DNA from: an uncultured Saprospiraceae bacterium
GTDB lineage: Bacteria > Bacteroidota > Bacteroidia > Chitinophagales > Saprospiraceae
Reading direction: 5' to 3'
Length of the DNA stretch: 53,097 bases
Assembly: GCA_937944245.1 (NCBI GenBank)
Contig: CALDYY010000008.1
Coordinates: forward strand, 1 to 53,097
This document shows positions 41,563 to 50,023 of the stretch, piece after piece. The notes beneath the pieces were generated by a model. It was not told the origin of the DNA, did no database searches, and saw nothing but the letters and a program-made list of their open reading frames with translations. Position 1 is the first letter of the stretch, and the number at the start of each line of letters is the position of its first letter. The translations under genes and the position numbers were made by a program.

Positions 41563-42861
41563 TTATTCGGTTTTTACAGCAATGGCAATGCCGTTACTGT
41601 CCATGTTGTATTGTACTTTTTCTTCTGGCTTTAATTGATTAATAGCCATTACTGCTTGTTCGGGAAGGGCACAGCGCAAGCAAATGTCTTGTACTTCAGC
41701 CATACTGAAATCAAAGCTGTTTAGTGTGATTGGTGGGATAGTATTCACATTATAAAAATTGGTAATAAACTGATGAATAGATGCCTTGTCGGGATAGGAA
41801 ACTTCTTGAATTAAGTCCACCCGTCCTTTTCTAGTCAAGGCTTTATCTAGCACTTCAATTCTATTGGTCGTCATCACTACAATTAAATCGCTCCTGCTAT
41901 CTGTGCCGTCCAAGCAGGAAAGCAGGGTGTTTAGCTTTACGCCTTTTGCCTCTTTGTCGTCTCTTCCGTTGATACAAATGTCCACGTCGTCTAGTAATAG
42001 CAAAGCATTTGCGCCCATAGAACTAAAAGCCACTTTGAAGTCATTGTCGGTGATGCCGCCTAAACTTAGTGTGTATAGCACCCGACCTGTGTATTTGGCT
42101 AAGGCTTTTCCAAAACTCGTTTTACCGCTGCCTGGTCTGCCATACAATAATAGCCCAAAATACCATTCAATTCCTCTGCTGATGTATAGTTCTTTTGAAG
42201 CGGAAAATTGGTCAATTCGCTTTAAGATATTATCCTTTTCGGGGAAGAAAATTTTAGAAACTTGCTTATTGGTGCGTATCAAATCAGACTGCCAGTAATT
42301 GTCTTCAAAATAATAGCGTTTCAAACTTTCTGCATCATCTCTGATAATGTAGTTCAATGCTTCTTCCAGCAACTTGTTAATTTGTTGCTTTGCTAAGAAA
42401 CCTGAGAGCGAAATACGCCCCATGAATGCAGTCGTGAAGTTTTCTGCATTTTCAAGTTTTTCTCGTTCTTTTTGAACTTTAATAAACGTAAGTCCTCGTC
42501 TAATAATAATGAAATCGGAGTAATGGCGCAATTTGATGTTGTCATCCGTGTTGTATCTACTGGCTTGCCAACTATCGCCATGCCGCTCGGAAAGAAAAGC
42601 CTCTACCCGTCTCAATTTGTTTGGATACTGGTCGCTAATCAGTTTAGAAACCAAGGTGTAAAGTTCATCGCTTTGCTCAATAGTAGCATTATAAATAAAT
42701 AAACGCTCAATGCGTCGTCCTAAGAACTTAGAAAAGGCTTGAAAAGTACGTAAAAGACCATAGACAACGGCGGAAATGACTCCAGCAACCGCAAAGTCAT
42801 TTTCAAAAAACTGATTATTGTTAAAATAATCTTGAAATTGTTGTAGTATATTTTGAATCAT
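41563..42861 (-). CDS. Bcs1-like AAA ATPase
   Basis: A 432-residue AAA protein of the Bcs1 type. Residues 21-39 can form one membrane helix (NDFAVAGVISAVVYGLLRTF region), 45-215 form the Bcs1-specific domain, and 220-400 the AAA core with Walker A GRPGSGKT (241-248), Walker B LLLLDDVD (287-294), sensor 1 VVMTTNR and the arginine-rich ALTRKGRVDL. Mitochondrial Bcs1 moves the folded Rieske protein across a membrane; bacterial relatives are mostly uncharacterised. The N-terminal layout (membrane helix, then Bcs1 domain, then AAA) matches. No Rieske protein is nearby. A 37-residue membrane peptide is encoded just upstream on the same strand (42898-43011). Confidence 0.88.
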   Translation of the reverse strand: MIQNILQQFQDYFNNNQFFENDFAVAGVISAVVYGLLRTFQAFSKFLGRRIERLFIYNATIEQSDELYTLVSKLISDQYPNKLRRVEAFLSERHGDSWQASRYNTDDNIKLRHYSDFIIIRRGLTFIKVQKEREKLENAENFTTAFMGRISLSGFLAKQQINKLLEEALNYIIRDDAESLKRYYFEDNYWQSDLIRTNKQVSKIFFPEKDNILKRIDQFSASKELYISRGIEWYFGLLLYGRPGSGKTSFGKALAKYTGRVLYTLSLGGITDNDFKVAFSSMGANALLLLDDVDICINGRDDKEAKGVKLNTLLSCLDGTDSRSDLIVVMTTNRIEVLDKALTRKGRVDLIQEVSYPDKASIHQFITNFYNVNTIPPITLNSFDFSMAEVQDICLRCALPEQAVMAINQLKPEEKVQYNMDSNGIAIAVKTE

Positions 42862-42897
42862 CTTGCTTGGGCAATAAATGGTTGAATATTGTACGTT

Positions 42898-43011
42898 CTA
42901 AGTAGAGTTAACATGGTCAACAAACAGCGAATAGAGAAAAGTTCCCACAAAAGCACTAACAATATAAAATGGAGCGTATTTACCTTTTTTCTCTCTTTCT
43001 TTTGCTTGCAT
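42898..43011 (-). CDS. Small membrane peptide upstream of the Bcs1-like gene
   Basis: A 37-codon frame, ATG 43011 to TAG 42898, encoding a lysine/glutamate-rich start (MQAKEREKKGKYAP) and one membrane helix (FYIVSAFVGTFLYSLFV) with a short tail DHVNST. The frame is free of stops, has a proper ATG and TAG, and its layout, a positive start followed by one helix, is what small membrane proteins show. It lies 36 nt upstream of the AAA gene's ATG on the same strand, so the two could be co-transcribed. No family is recognised. It could be a regulatory or accessory subunit; chance cannot be excluded for so short a frame. Confidence 0.55.
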   Translation of the reverse strand: MQAKEREKKGKYAPFYIVSAFVGTFLYSLFVDHVNST

Positions 43012-43104
43012 CACTAAAAAAATTGTAATATTACGTTTAATTCAATAATCAAAACCAATCGGCTTTCAGCCTTTTTTATTGACAAAAATAAGTTCACCTG
43101 AATA

Positions 43105-44823
43105 ATGCGTATTGAAGGAATTATCGCTTTTTTATGTTTTATCGTTTTTGCTGCGCTAACTATTACGGACGAGTATCCAAAAGACTACTTTCGCTCGCCC
43201 GTGCAGCACGAAATGAGGCTTTCTGGTACGTTTGGCGAACTTCGTCCCAATCATTTTCACTCTGGCATTGATGTAAAATCGGTTAAAGGTGGTGAAGGCG
43301 ATGCTATTGTCGCTGCTGCCGATGGTTACATTGCACGCATTTCAGAGAGTGGCTCAGGCTACGGCAAAGCACTTTATATTGCTCATCCTAATGGATATAC
43401 CACTGTTTATGCGCATTTGCGCACCTATGCGCCACAAATTAATGAATATGTGAAATCCCAACAATATGCCCGAAAAAGTTTTGCGCTTAATTTATTGCTT
43501 GAGCCAGAAATATTTCCCGTTAAGAAAGGAGAAAAAATTGCTGAAATGGGCAATACAGGCAGTTCTGGTGGTCCGCATTTGCACTTTGAAATTCGAGATA
43601 CCAAAACAGAAGAACCAATTAATCCACTGCTGTTTGGCTTGAAAGTTCAAGATACGCAATCCCCAAGAATGCACCAAGTGCGTATCTATCAACTTAACGA
43701 TAATAGAGAAACACAAATTGCCAACAGCTACGACTTAGTCGCAGCGGGAGGTGGATACACTTTGAAAAACAGAACGATAGAAGTACCCGCTCAAAAAGTA
43801 GGTATTGCCTTGAAAACTTACGACCACATGGACGGCGTAACCAACTGGAACGGCGTTTATTCGATTGCTATGTATAAGAACGACTCGTTGGTGTATCAAT
43901 TTCGAGCTAGCCGATTTTCCTTTGACCAAACGCGCTACATGAACGCACATGTGGACTACGAAGAAAAAATAACCAGAAGAAGCTATCTCAATCGCTGCTA
44001 CACCTTGCCCGGCAACCAACTGACTAGCCTTTATGATAAAGTAGTGAACAACGGGGTAATTGAATTAGCACCTGATGAAACAGCGCGTATTACTTTGGTC
44101 AGTAAAGATGTAAAAGGAAATGAAACCAAAGCGCAGTTCTTTTTGCGCCAAAAGGGAACACTCATAGAAAAACAAAAAACATATAATTATTTCCTACCTT
44201 ATGACGACGAAAGCATCATTGACAATGGGTTGTTGTACCTGTACTTTCCAAAAGGTTGCTTTTACGAAAATCTTTACCTGAATTATCACATTGCCGATGA
44301 AGCGTCGGACAATCTTTTTTCTGCCATTCATCAAATTAGCAATTATAAAACACCTGTGCAGCAATATTTTGATGTGGCGTTGCAAGCTATTAATTTACCT
44401 GACGAATTGAAAAACAAAGCCTTTGTAGCCTATTGTAGCGCAAGTGGCAGCATCACCAATGTAGGGGCAACATGGAAAAACAACCGCCTTTGGGGCAAAT
44501 CCAGAACATTGGGGAACTATTGCATTATGGTGGATACCATTGCGCCTAGTGTTAAAATTATTGATTTCCAAGAAGATATGCGTAAAAAAAGCCAAATGGC
44601 GTTCAGCATTAGGGATAACTTTGTTACTGATGGCGATGCAAAACCCCTTTCTTTTTCCGCCACAGTGGACGGCGAATGGATATTAATGGAATACGATGCC
44701 AAAACCGCTCGACTTTTTCATCGCTTCGATGGCAGCATTCAAGCAGGTCAGCATCAACTTCGCCTCGAAGTAGTGGATGCAATGGGCAATAAACGTATTT
44801 TAGAACGAAATTTTATTCGGTGA
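43105..44823 (+). CDS. M23 family metallopeptidase
   Basis: A 572-residue exported peptidoglycan peptidase. An N-terminal signal or anchor helix (about 4-20), then the LytM/M23 domain (about 45-175): HFHSGIDV carries His52 and Asp56 (HxxxD), GGPHLHFEIRD carries His158 and His160 (HxH). Both are intact, so it should cut peptide cross-links, in contrast to the EnvC-like protein at 23528. About 390 residues of beta-strand-rich sequence follow (RIYQLNDNRETQIANSY, LVSKDVKGNETKAQFFLRQK, VVDAMGNKRILERNFIR), which may be Ig-like and aid substrate or wall binding. It stands alone, divergent from the small membrane peptide gene. Confidence 0.9.
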   Translation: MRIEGIIAFLCFIVFAALTITDEYPKDYFRSPVQHEMRLSGTFGELRPNHFHSGIDVKSVKGGEGDAIVAAADGYIARISESGSGYGKALYIAHPNGYTTVYAHLRTYAPQINEYVKSQQYARKSFALNLLLEPEIFPVKKGEKIAEMGNTGSSGGPHLHFEIRDTKTEEPINPLLFGLKVQDTQSPRMHQVRIYQLNDNRETQIANSYDLVAAGGGYTLKNRTIEVPAQKVGIALKTYDHMDGVTNWNGVYSIAMYKNDSLVYQFRASRFSFDQTRYMNAHVDYEEKITRRSYLNRCYTLPGNQLTSLYDKVVNNGVIELAPDETARITLVSKDVKGNETKAQFFLRQKGTLIEKQKTYNYFLPYDDESIIDNGLLYLYFPKGCFYENLYLNYHIADEASDNLFSAIHQISNYKTPVQQYFDVALQAINLPDELKNKAFVAYCSASGSITNVGATWKNNRLWGKSRTLGNYCIMVDTIAPSVKIIDFQEDMRKKSQMAFSIRDNFVTDGDAKPLSFSATVDGEWILMEYDAKTARLFHRFDGSIQAGQHQLRLEVVDAMGNKRILERNFIR

Positions 44824-44840
44824 TGGTATAATTCGTGCTT

Positions 44841-44867
44841 ATCCGCAACATCCGTCTCATCCGTGTT
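44841..44867 (+). repeat. Three 9-nt ATCCG repeats
   Basis: ATCCGCAAC, ATCCGTCTC and ATCCGTGTT stand head to tail at a period of 9 nt. No hairpin or gene overlaps them. Short ATCCGTG-type repeats occur between genes in several bacterial genomes in my memory; whether this belongs to such a family is not tested. Confidence 0.4.
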
Positions 44868-45053
44868 CCAAAGAAATAGTACGCAGAGGAGTCAACATTT
44901 CTCCCATTCGTTAACTTCAGGTCATTTTATTTGTTAACTCGTCCAATAAATAGGATGTCATTTGGCGAAAGTTTATAACTTAGATGACTGATTTTTCATT
45001 AGAAAAGTAAGTCAATCCATAAAAAATTGTTATTTAAAAAACAATCTAAAACA

Positions 45054-48000
45054 ATGAAATATTTTTCACAACTCTTGTTTCTATGCTTAGGCATTGGTAT
45101 GATTATTTTTGCTAGTCAAGGCACAAAAGAAAAGTCCCTTCACACGACTAAAAAATTGCCTAAAGATTTGCGCATCGAGCACGCTTTGGCGGATAATGTT
45201 GAGCGCACCAAAGACCCTGCACTAGGCTATCCACCCATCGAACGCTTGACGGCGGCGATACACCAGACCAAGCAATTACAAAAGCAGATGCAGTTGCAAA
45301 AAAACAAATTTGTCAATGCACGCTTTCGCGAGCGCGGACCGAATAATATTGGTGGTCGCACAAGAACCATTTTGATTGATGAAAACGACCCAAGTAGAAA
45401 AACTATTTTTGCAGGTGGCGTAACGGGCGGACTTTGGCGCACCAACGACATCACCGCCGCCAATCCAAATTGGCAAATTGTGGATGATTACTTGGACAAC
45501 CTTTCCGTAGGTGCTTTAGCGCAAGACCCCAACAATCCACAAATTATGTTCATGGGAACAGGGGAAGGCTATGGTAGTATTGCTGTTGGGCTAGGTATTT
45601 TTCGCTCAGAAGATGGAGGTAACACTTGGGCGTTGCTAGCTTCCACAACCGATGGGCGATTCCGATTCACGCGCTCGCTATTGGTGCATCCATCGGGCGA
45701 GGTGTATGCAGGCACTTCCACGGGTTTGTACAAATCCAACAATAGTGGACAAACTTGGCAAAGGGTGCTTGGCAGTGGCGATATTTACGATATTGTTTAC
45801 ATCAAAGCCAACAATACAATATATGTATCTTCCAGCAATGCTGTTTTTAGTTCAATAGCTGGGGACAATAATACTTGGAACGATTTGAGTAGAGGTATGA
45901 ACTATCCTAGTGGTTGGGCGCGCACAGAATTAGCGGTAAGTGCTTCCAATCCTAATATCATGTACATTATCGGTGCTTCCAATAACAGTGCCACAGATGT
46001 ATATAAAAGCTTAGATGGCGGTCGAAACTGGCAAAATACAGGTAAAGTGGCAGGCGTTCCTGACTTCACGAATGGACAAGCATGGTACGATTTGGACATC
46101 GCTGTTGACCCTTTTAATCCGCAGCACGTTATTGCGGGTGGTGTTCCTATCTTTCGCTCGCTTAGTGGTGCATTCAACTGGGAACGCTTTGCCAATAATA
46201 TGCACGTTGACCAGCACTTAGCTTTGTTTGATGAAAAACAGCCAGGTGTTGTTTATTTTGGCAACGACGGTGGGGTGTATAGAAGTGTTAACGGCTCTGC
46301 GCCTAGCGTAGAAGACCGAAATTTGGGATACAACGTTACCCAATTTTATTCGGGAGCTATTCACCCTGAAGCTGGGTCGAATTATATGCTCGGTGGCACA
46401 CAAGATAACAGTTCTCTCCAACTCAATGACACTGGTATTGCTGGTGCAAGAATTGTCAACGGCGGTGATGGCATGCTTTGCCATATTGACCAGAACAATC
46501 CACAATTTCAGTTAGTGTCCTCTCAATTTGGCAATTATGTCCTTTCTGTGGATGGTGGACGCTCTTTTGGCGGTGGTGCTGCTGTGAATGGCTCATTTGT
46601 CAATCCATCCGATTATGACAATGATGCTGCCATTCTTTATGCACAAACTTTTGATGGTGGTTTTGCCCGTTGGAAAATTCCTAATGGTCAAGTAGAAATA
46701 ATTAATCTTAATGGATTTACGCCTAGAGTGTCTTTTGTTTATGCAGACCCTTCTACGGCTAATCGAATTTACTTAGGTACTTTCGATGGCACAATATACA
46801 GAATTGACAATGCCCATGCTGGCAGAACCGTTAATGCCGTTGAATTGACTCCACTGGAGCGCGGGGCAGTTTCTAGTATTGCTGTGCAAAAAAATGATCC
46901 AAATCACATGATTATTACCTACTCCAATTATGGATTGCGCAACAATGTTTTGGAAAGCAAAGACGGTGGCATCACTTGGATTGGCGTAGAAGGAAACCTA
47001 CCTGATATGCCAGTGCGTGCAGTGCTATTTAGTCCTGAAAGTTCAGCGCAAGCCATTATTGGCACAGAACTTGGCGTTTGGTTCACCGAAAAATTAGACG
47101 GTAACCAAACTGTTTGGATTCCGCCAATGCCTGGAAGAGGTATTCCATTAGTGCGAACGGATGATTTGCAGCTTCGCGAAAGCGACGGCATCATTATGGC
47201 GGCTACACATGGGCGTGGTATTTTCACTAGCGATATCTTTGCTGCGCCTAAGGCTAGATTAGCTATTGAACAAATTGCTTATGTGAATGCTCCCATTTTA
47301 TTTTCGGGAAGTGCTTCCACAGGAGCAGAGGTTTATGCTTGGGATTTTGGCGACGGCAAAACAGGCACAAAAGAGAATGAATACCACATTTACAATCAAA
47401 TTGGAGCATACAAAGTGAAATTGACGATTAATGACAGTTTGAGCGAAGAAGCTACTATAAAAATTCTACCCGACAAGACTTTGCCTTACGATAGAAGAAC
47501 TGCTGGATATAGTGGCGACTTTGAAGGATTCCCCGAAGATTATGGCGTTTCTACGATTAATGGCTCTGCCTTTGAGCGAGGGAATTCTAGGTTTACAGGC
47601 AAAGATGGTACGGTGAGCGGTGCAAATGCCTTTGTAGTGGGCTTGAATGAACAATTTTATCAGCCCAATACCCATACTATGCTCTATCTGCCGAGTTTTG
47701 ATTTTTCTGCAACTGGCATTTATGAATTTGGTTTTTGGGCAAAATATTTCGTACAAAATGGTTTTGATGGCTTTACCGTCGAATACTCGACCAATAAAGG
47801 TCAAAACTGGAATATTCTGGGAGTGGAGCAGCCCAACTGGTATGATTTCACCAATCGAAATAATTTAGAAGACGCCGCCTTCCCGAACGGAACGCCTTAC
47901 TTTTCAAGGTCGAAATCTCAATTTACACCGTTTTATATTGATGTGAGTTTTCTTGCAGGCAACCCAAGTGTGGCGTTCCGTTTTGTCTTCAAGTCAAATG

Positions 48001-48629
48001 ACATTGGTAGATATCCTGGATTGGTAATTGACGATGTAACTATCAGTAAATTTAATGGTCTGCCACAAACGGCTATTGTGGATATTGCAGCTAGTTACAG
48101 TAGTTCTGAAGAAGTAACCATCACTTGGCGTACCCAACCAGAATACTATGCTACTCGCTTCGCCGTAGAACGCTCTTTTAACGGTCGCGATTTTGAAACG
48201 ATTGGTCGCATTGATCCAACAGGCGGGGTGACAAGTCGTGTGCAAAGCTACACTAGAACTAACAAGGAAGTGCGTAATTTACTCTTCTACCGCATTCGCT
48301 CTATCAATGAAAACAAAGGGACTAATTATTTCTATGAGTTTACTAGCCCAACGGTGGTGGTGCGCCGCAACATAGAGGATGTGGAGGTGTTTAGGGCTTT
48401 CCCAAATCCATTCCAGCGCAATATTGAACTCACCTTCACGGATGTAGTCAAAGAAAATATTCAAATGGAATTATTTGATAGTGTAGGTAAATTAGTTTGG
48501 AGTAGTCAGCAGACGATAGATGGTGTTTATTTAAGCCTCAATTTGCCTGAATTAGCGTCGGGAGTTTATTTCTTGCGCTACAAAATAGGAGAAAGAACAG
48601 CAAGCGTCATAAAACTGACGAGAGTATAA
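45054..48629 (+). CDS. Secreted BNR/PKD T9SS type A protein
   Basis: A 1191-residue surface protein. Signal peptide: YFSQLLFLCLGIGMIIFAS. Residues about 60-720 are a sialidase-like (BNR/VPS10-type) propeller with Asp-box motifs: SEDGGNTWALL, SNNSGQTWQRV, SLDGGRNWQNT, SKDGGITWIGV and a SVDGGRSFGG variant. Next comes a PKD domain (about 750-810, YAWDFGDGKTGTKENEYHIY), then a beta-sandwich with a FEFGFWAK-type strand and a fibronectin-like EVTITWRTQPEYY segment. The last 80 residues are a T9SS type A tail (FRAFPNPFQRNIELTFTDVV ... SGVYFLRYKIG). ATG 45054 starts the signal peptide; TTG 45027 was not used. It is often called a glycosyl hydrolase, but the Asp boxes alone do not show enzyme activity. 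It is monocistronic with a hairpin after it. Confidence 0.9.
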   Translation: MKYFSQLLFLCLGIGMIIFASQGTKEKSLHTTKKLPKDLRIEHALADNVERTKDPALGYPPIERLTAAIHQTKQLQKQMQLQKNKFVNARFRERGPNNIGGRTRTILIDENDPSRKTIFAGGVTGGLWRTNDITAANPNWQIVDDYLDNLSVGALAQDPNNPQIMFMGTGEGYGSIAVGLGIFRSEDGGNTWALLASTTDGRFRFTRSLLVHPSGEVYAGTSTGLYKSNNSGQTWQRVLGSGDIYDIVYIKANNTIYVSSSNAVFSSIAGDNNTWNDLSRGMNYPSGWARTELAVSASNPNIMYIIGASNNSATDVYKSLDGGRNWQNTGKVAGVPDFTNGQAWYDLDIAVDPFNPQHVIAGGVPIFRSLSGAFNWERFANNMHVDQHLALFDEKQPGVVYFGNDGGVYRSVNGSAPSVEDRNLGYNVTQFYSGAIHPEAGSNYMLGGTQDNSSLQLNDTGIAGARIVNGGDGMLCHIDQNNPQFQLVSSQFGNYVLSVDGGRSFGGGAAVNGSFVNPSDYDNDAAILYAQTFDGGFARWKIPNGQVEIINLNGFTPRVSFVYADPSTANRIYLGTFDGTIYRIDNAHAGRTVNAVELTPLERGAVSSIAVQKNDPNHMIITYSNYGLRNNVLESKDGGITWIGVEGNLPDMPVRAVLFSPESSAQAIIGTELGVWFTEKLDGNQTVWIPPMPGRGIPLVRTDDLQLRESDGIIMAATHGRGIFTSDIFAAPKARLAIEQIAYVNAPILFSGSASTGAEVYAWDFGDGKTGTKENEYHIYNQIGAYKVKLTINDSLSEEATIKILPDKTLPYDRRTAGYSGDFEGFPEDYGVSTINGSAFERGNSRFTGKDGTVSGANAFVVGLNEQFYQPNTHTMLYLPSFDFSATGIYEFGFWAKYFVQNGFDGFTVEYSTNKGQNWNILGVEQPNWYDFTNRNNLEDAAFPNGTPYFSRSKSQFTPFYIDVSFLAGNPSVAFRFVFKSNDIGRYPGLVIDDVTISKFNGLPQTAIVDIAASYSSSEEVTITWRTQPEYYATRFAVERSFNGRDFETIGRIDPTGGVTSRVQSYTRTNKEVRNLLFYRIRSINENKGTNYFYEFTSPTVVVRRNIEDVEVFRAFPNPFQRNIELTFTDVVKENIQMELFDSVGKLVWSSQQTIDGVYLSLNLPELASGVYFLRYKIGERTASVIKLTRV

Positions 48630-48639
48630 AAGAATATAA

Positions 48640-48692
48640 GTCGTTCATTATCAATTTTTAATATCATAAATTGAATTTTGATAATGGGCGAT
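48640..48692 (+). terminator. Terminator of the BNR/PKD gene
   Basis: GTCGTTCATTATCAA 48640-48654 pairs with TTGATAATGGGCGAT 48678-48692 over 15 positions (three G-T pairs) with a 23-nt AT-rich loop, and TTT follows. It starts 11 nt past the stop at 48629. Confidence 0.7.
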
Positions 48693-48746
48693 TTTAGCAA
48701 TGCAAAGAAAAAATTTAAAAAAAATATAATAAAAATTTCAATTTAA

Positions 48747-48777
48747 TTTGGAGAATTAAAAAACGGTTGTATCTTTG
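48747..48777 (+). promoter_or_regulatory. Full Bacteroidota promoter
   Basis: TTTG at 48747-48750 and TATCTTTG at 48770-48777 are separated by exactly 19 nt, matching the -33/-7 consensus of the phylum's main sigma factor. A transcript would start near 48784. The next gene I can support begins only at 50024, so the transcript has a very long leader or is a separate RNA. Confidence 0.6.
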
Positions 48778-48856
48778 TAGCGTACTACGAAAGAAACAGG
48801 AAAAAATAGCTACTACTACCACACAAATCTTACTCTAAAATTAGACAATTCTGTCT

Positions 48857-48874
48857 GATGTACAGTGATGTACA
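48857..48874 (+). repeat. Tandem GATGTACA sites, 10-nt period
   Basis: GATGTACA occurs at 48857-48864 and at 48867-48874, start to start 10 nt. Each contains the palindrome TGTACA. The spacing is one helical turn, so two protein subunits could bind on one face. They lie about 80 nt after the promoter. Confidence 0.4.
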
Positions 48875-48917
48875 AATTTTCAAAAAAATGTTTTGTATTT
48901 TTTATTATTCTGTATTT

Positions 48918-48951
48918 GTCAACATTAAAAACTTTTTAGTCAACATTAAAA
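48918..48951 (+). repeat. Direct repeat GTCAACATTAAAA, 21-nt period
   Basis: The 13-nt word GTCAACATTAAAA occurs at 48918-48930 and 48939-48951. The period, 21 nt, is two helical turns. Confidence 0.5.
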
Positions 48952-49384
48952 TTAAAAAAATTGCTACGGAGGTGTGATTCAGCCGCTATGGTCTCTATTC
49001 TTGAGGCAAGCACTATCTACACTTCTTTAAAAATCAACAACGGGTTATTTTACATTTTAGCATTTTTTATGCTTTTGCGTATTGTTCATTTTAGAATAAT
49101 GCGGACGTTAAGACTTTATGTCTGCCTGTATTTGATTTTGCATACAGATTTTGATAATATTCGAGCGAACTAGCTCTTGGCGGAGCTATGTTATGCCATA
49201 AAAAATAAATTAACGTGTCATGATATAACAATCATTGCACGAGGGATGGTGTGCTGTCCACTGCTACAAATTGAAACAAAAAAAGTGTCAACAAAAAAGG
49301 AAAAGGTTAAGTGTGAAAAAGCTAAAAATCAAAGTTCGTTTTATTAATTTTTATGAGAAGAATAGGTAAAAAAGGTTAGAAAAA

Positions 49385-49409
49385 GGCTACTTCAACACTA
49401 GGAGTAGCC
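49385..49409 (+). terminator. Terminator-like hairpin inside the leader
   Basis: GGCTACT 49385-49391 pairs with AGTAGCC 49403-49409, with AAAA before and CTTTTCT after. If active it would end an RNA of about 630 nt started at the promoter 48747-48777, and so separate it from the gene at 50024. Confidence 0.45.
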
Positions 49410-50023
49410 ACTTTTCTAGCAAAGGAATCAACAACAACATTCATTATATAAATTGCAAAAAAGACAACTATTATGAAAATAAAAAAATCAACACTCAAAA
49501 ACCGAAATTGATATAGATTTTCTGAAACTGCTACGTAGGTGTACTCTCCTTATCAGAGTGATACGCTCTACTAAAACAACACAAAAGAAATAAAGACTAC
49601 GCTATTTTTTATAATGACAAATTTGAAAAAATAGTATTCATTACTGGATTTTGACTACTTGACAATGGAGTAATTCCATTGGTTGAGCTGGAGAAATAAT
49701 GCCAAAACAAACCGTCAAAAAAGCAAATAGATTTTATCTATAATGCTCTTTTGATAAAGATACGTCTGTGTTGCATATTATACGATGCACACGGGTGGGT
49801 ATATAGTCCATTGCAGTCGAAAGGCATTGTATATGAACGAGCTATGAAGTTGATGCGAAGTATTTGGGGAAGTATTTTTAGTCAACGCAATTTAATATTT
49901 TTTAAAAATTAAACACAAAACTAGTTAGTTGAAAATTAAAGTCCTATGTGTGCTAAAATTATTTTTTTAAATCATTAACATTTTATTTTCTCTTTATCAA
50001 CTAATTTAAAACATTTTAAGACA

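Larger units (their letters stand above)
48784..50023 (+). other. Long gene-free stretch, possible leader or RNA
   Basis: More than 1.2 kb without a supportable gene. It holds phased repeats (48857-48874, 48918-48951), a 14-nt direct repeat TGCTACG[GT]AGGTGT at 48962 and 49529, several short hairpins (TAGCTC 49171-49176 with GAGCTA 49183-49188; CTGTAT 49126-49131 with ATACAG 49142-49147; CAATGGA 49663-49669 with TCCATTG 49675-49681) and one terminator-like hairpin (49385-49409). The open frame 48988-49173 (61 residues, hydrophobic) is not convincing. Two tiny basic frames at 49473 and 49699 (12 and 14 residues) are too short to call. Confidence 0.4.

Noticed and set aside
48988-49173. 61-residue hydrophobic frame in the leader region
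   Set aside because: AT-rich composition gives hydrophobic codons by chance; no family pattern, no clear promoter of its own, overlaps hairpins.
49473-49743. Two tiny basic frames, MKIKKSTLKNRN and MPKQTVKKANRFYL
   Set aside because: They recall leader parts of lanthipeptide precursors of Bacteroidota but have no core peptide, no cysteines and no modifying enzyme nearby.
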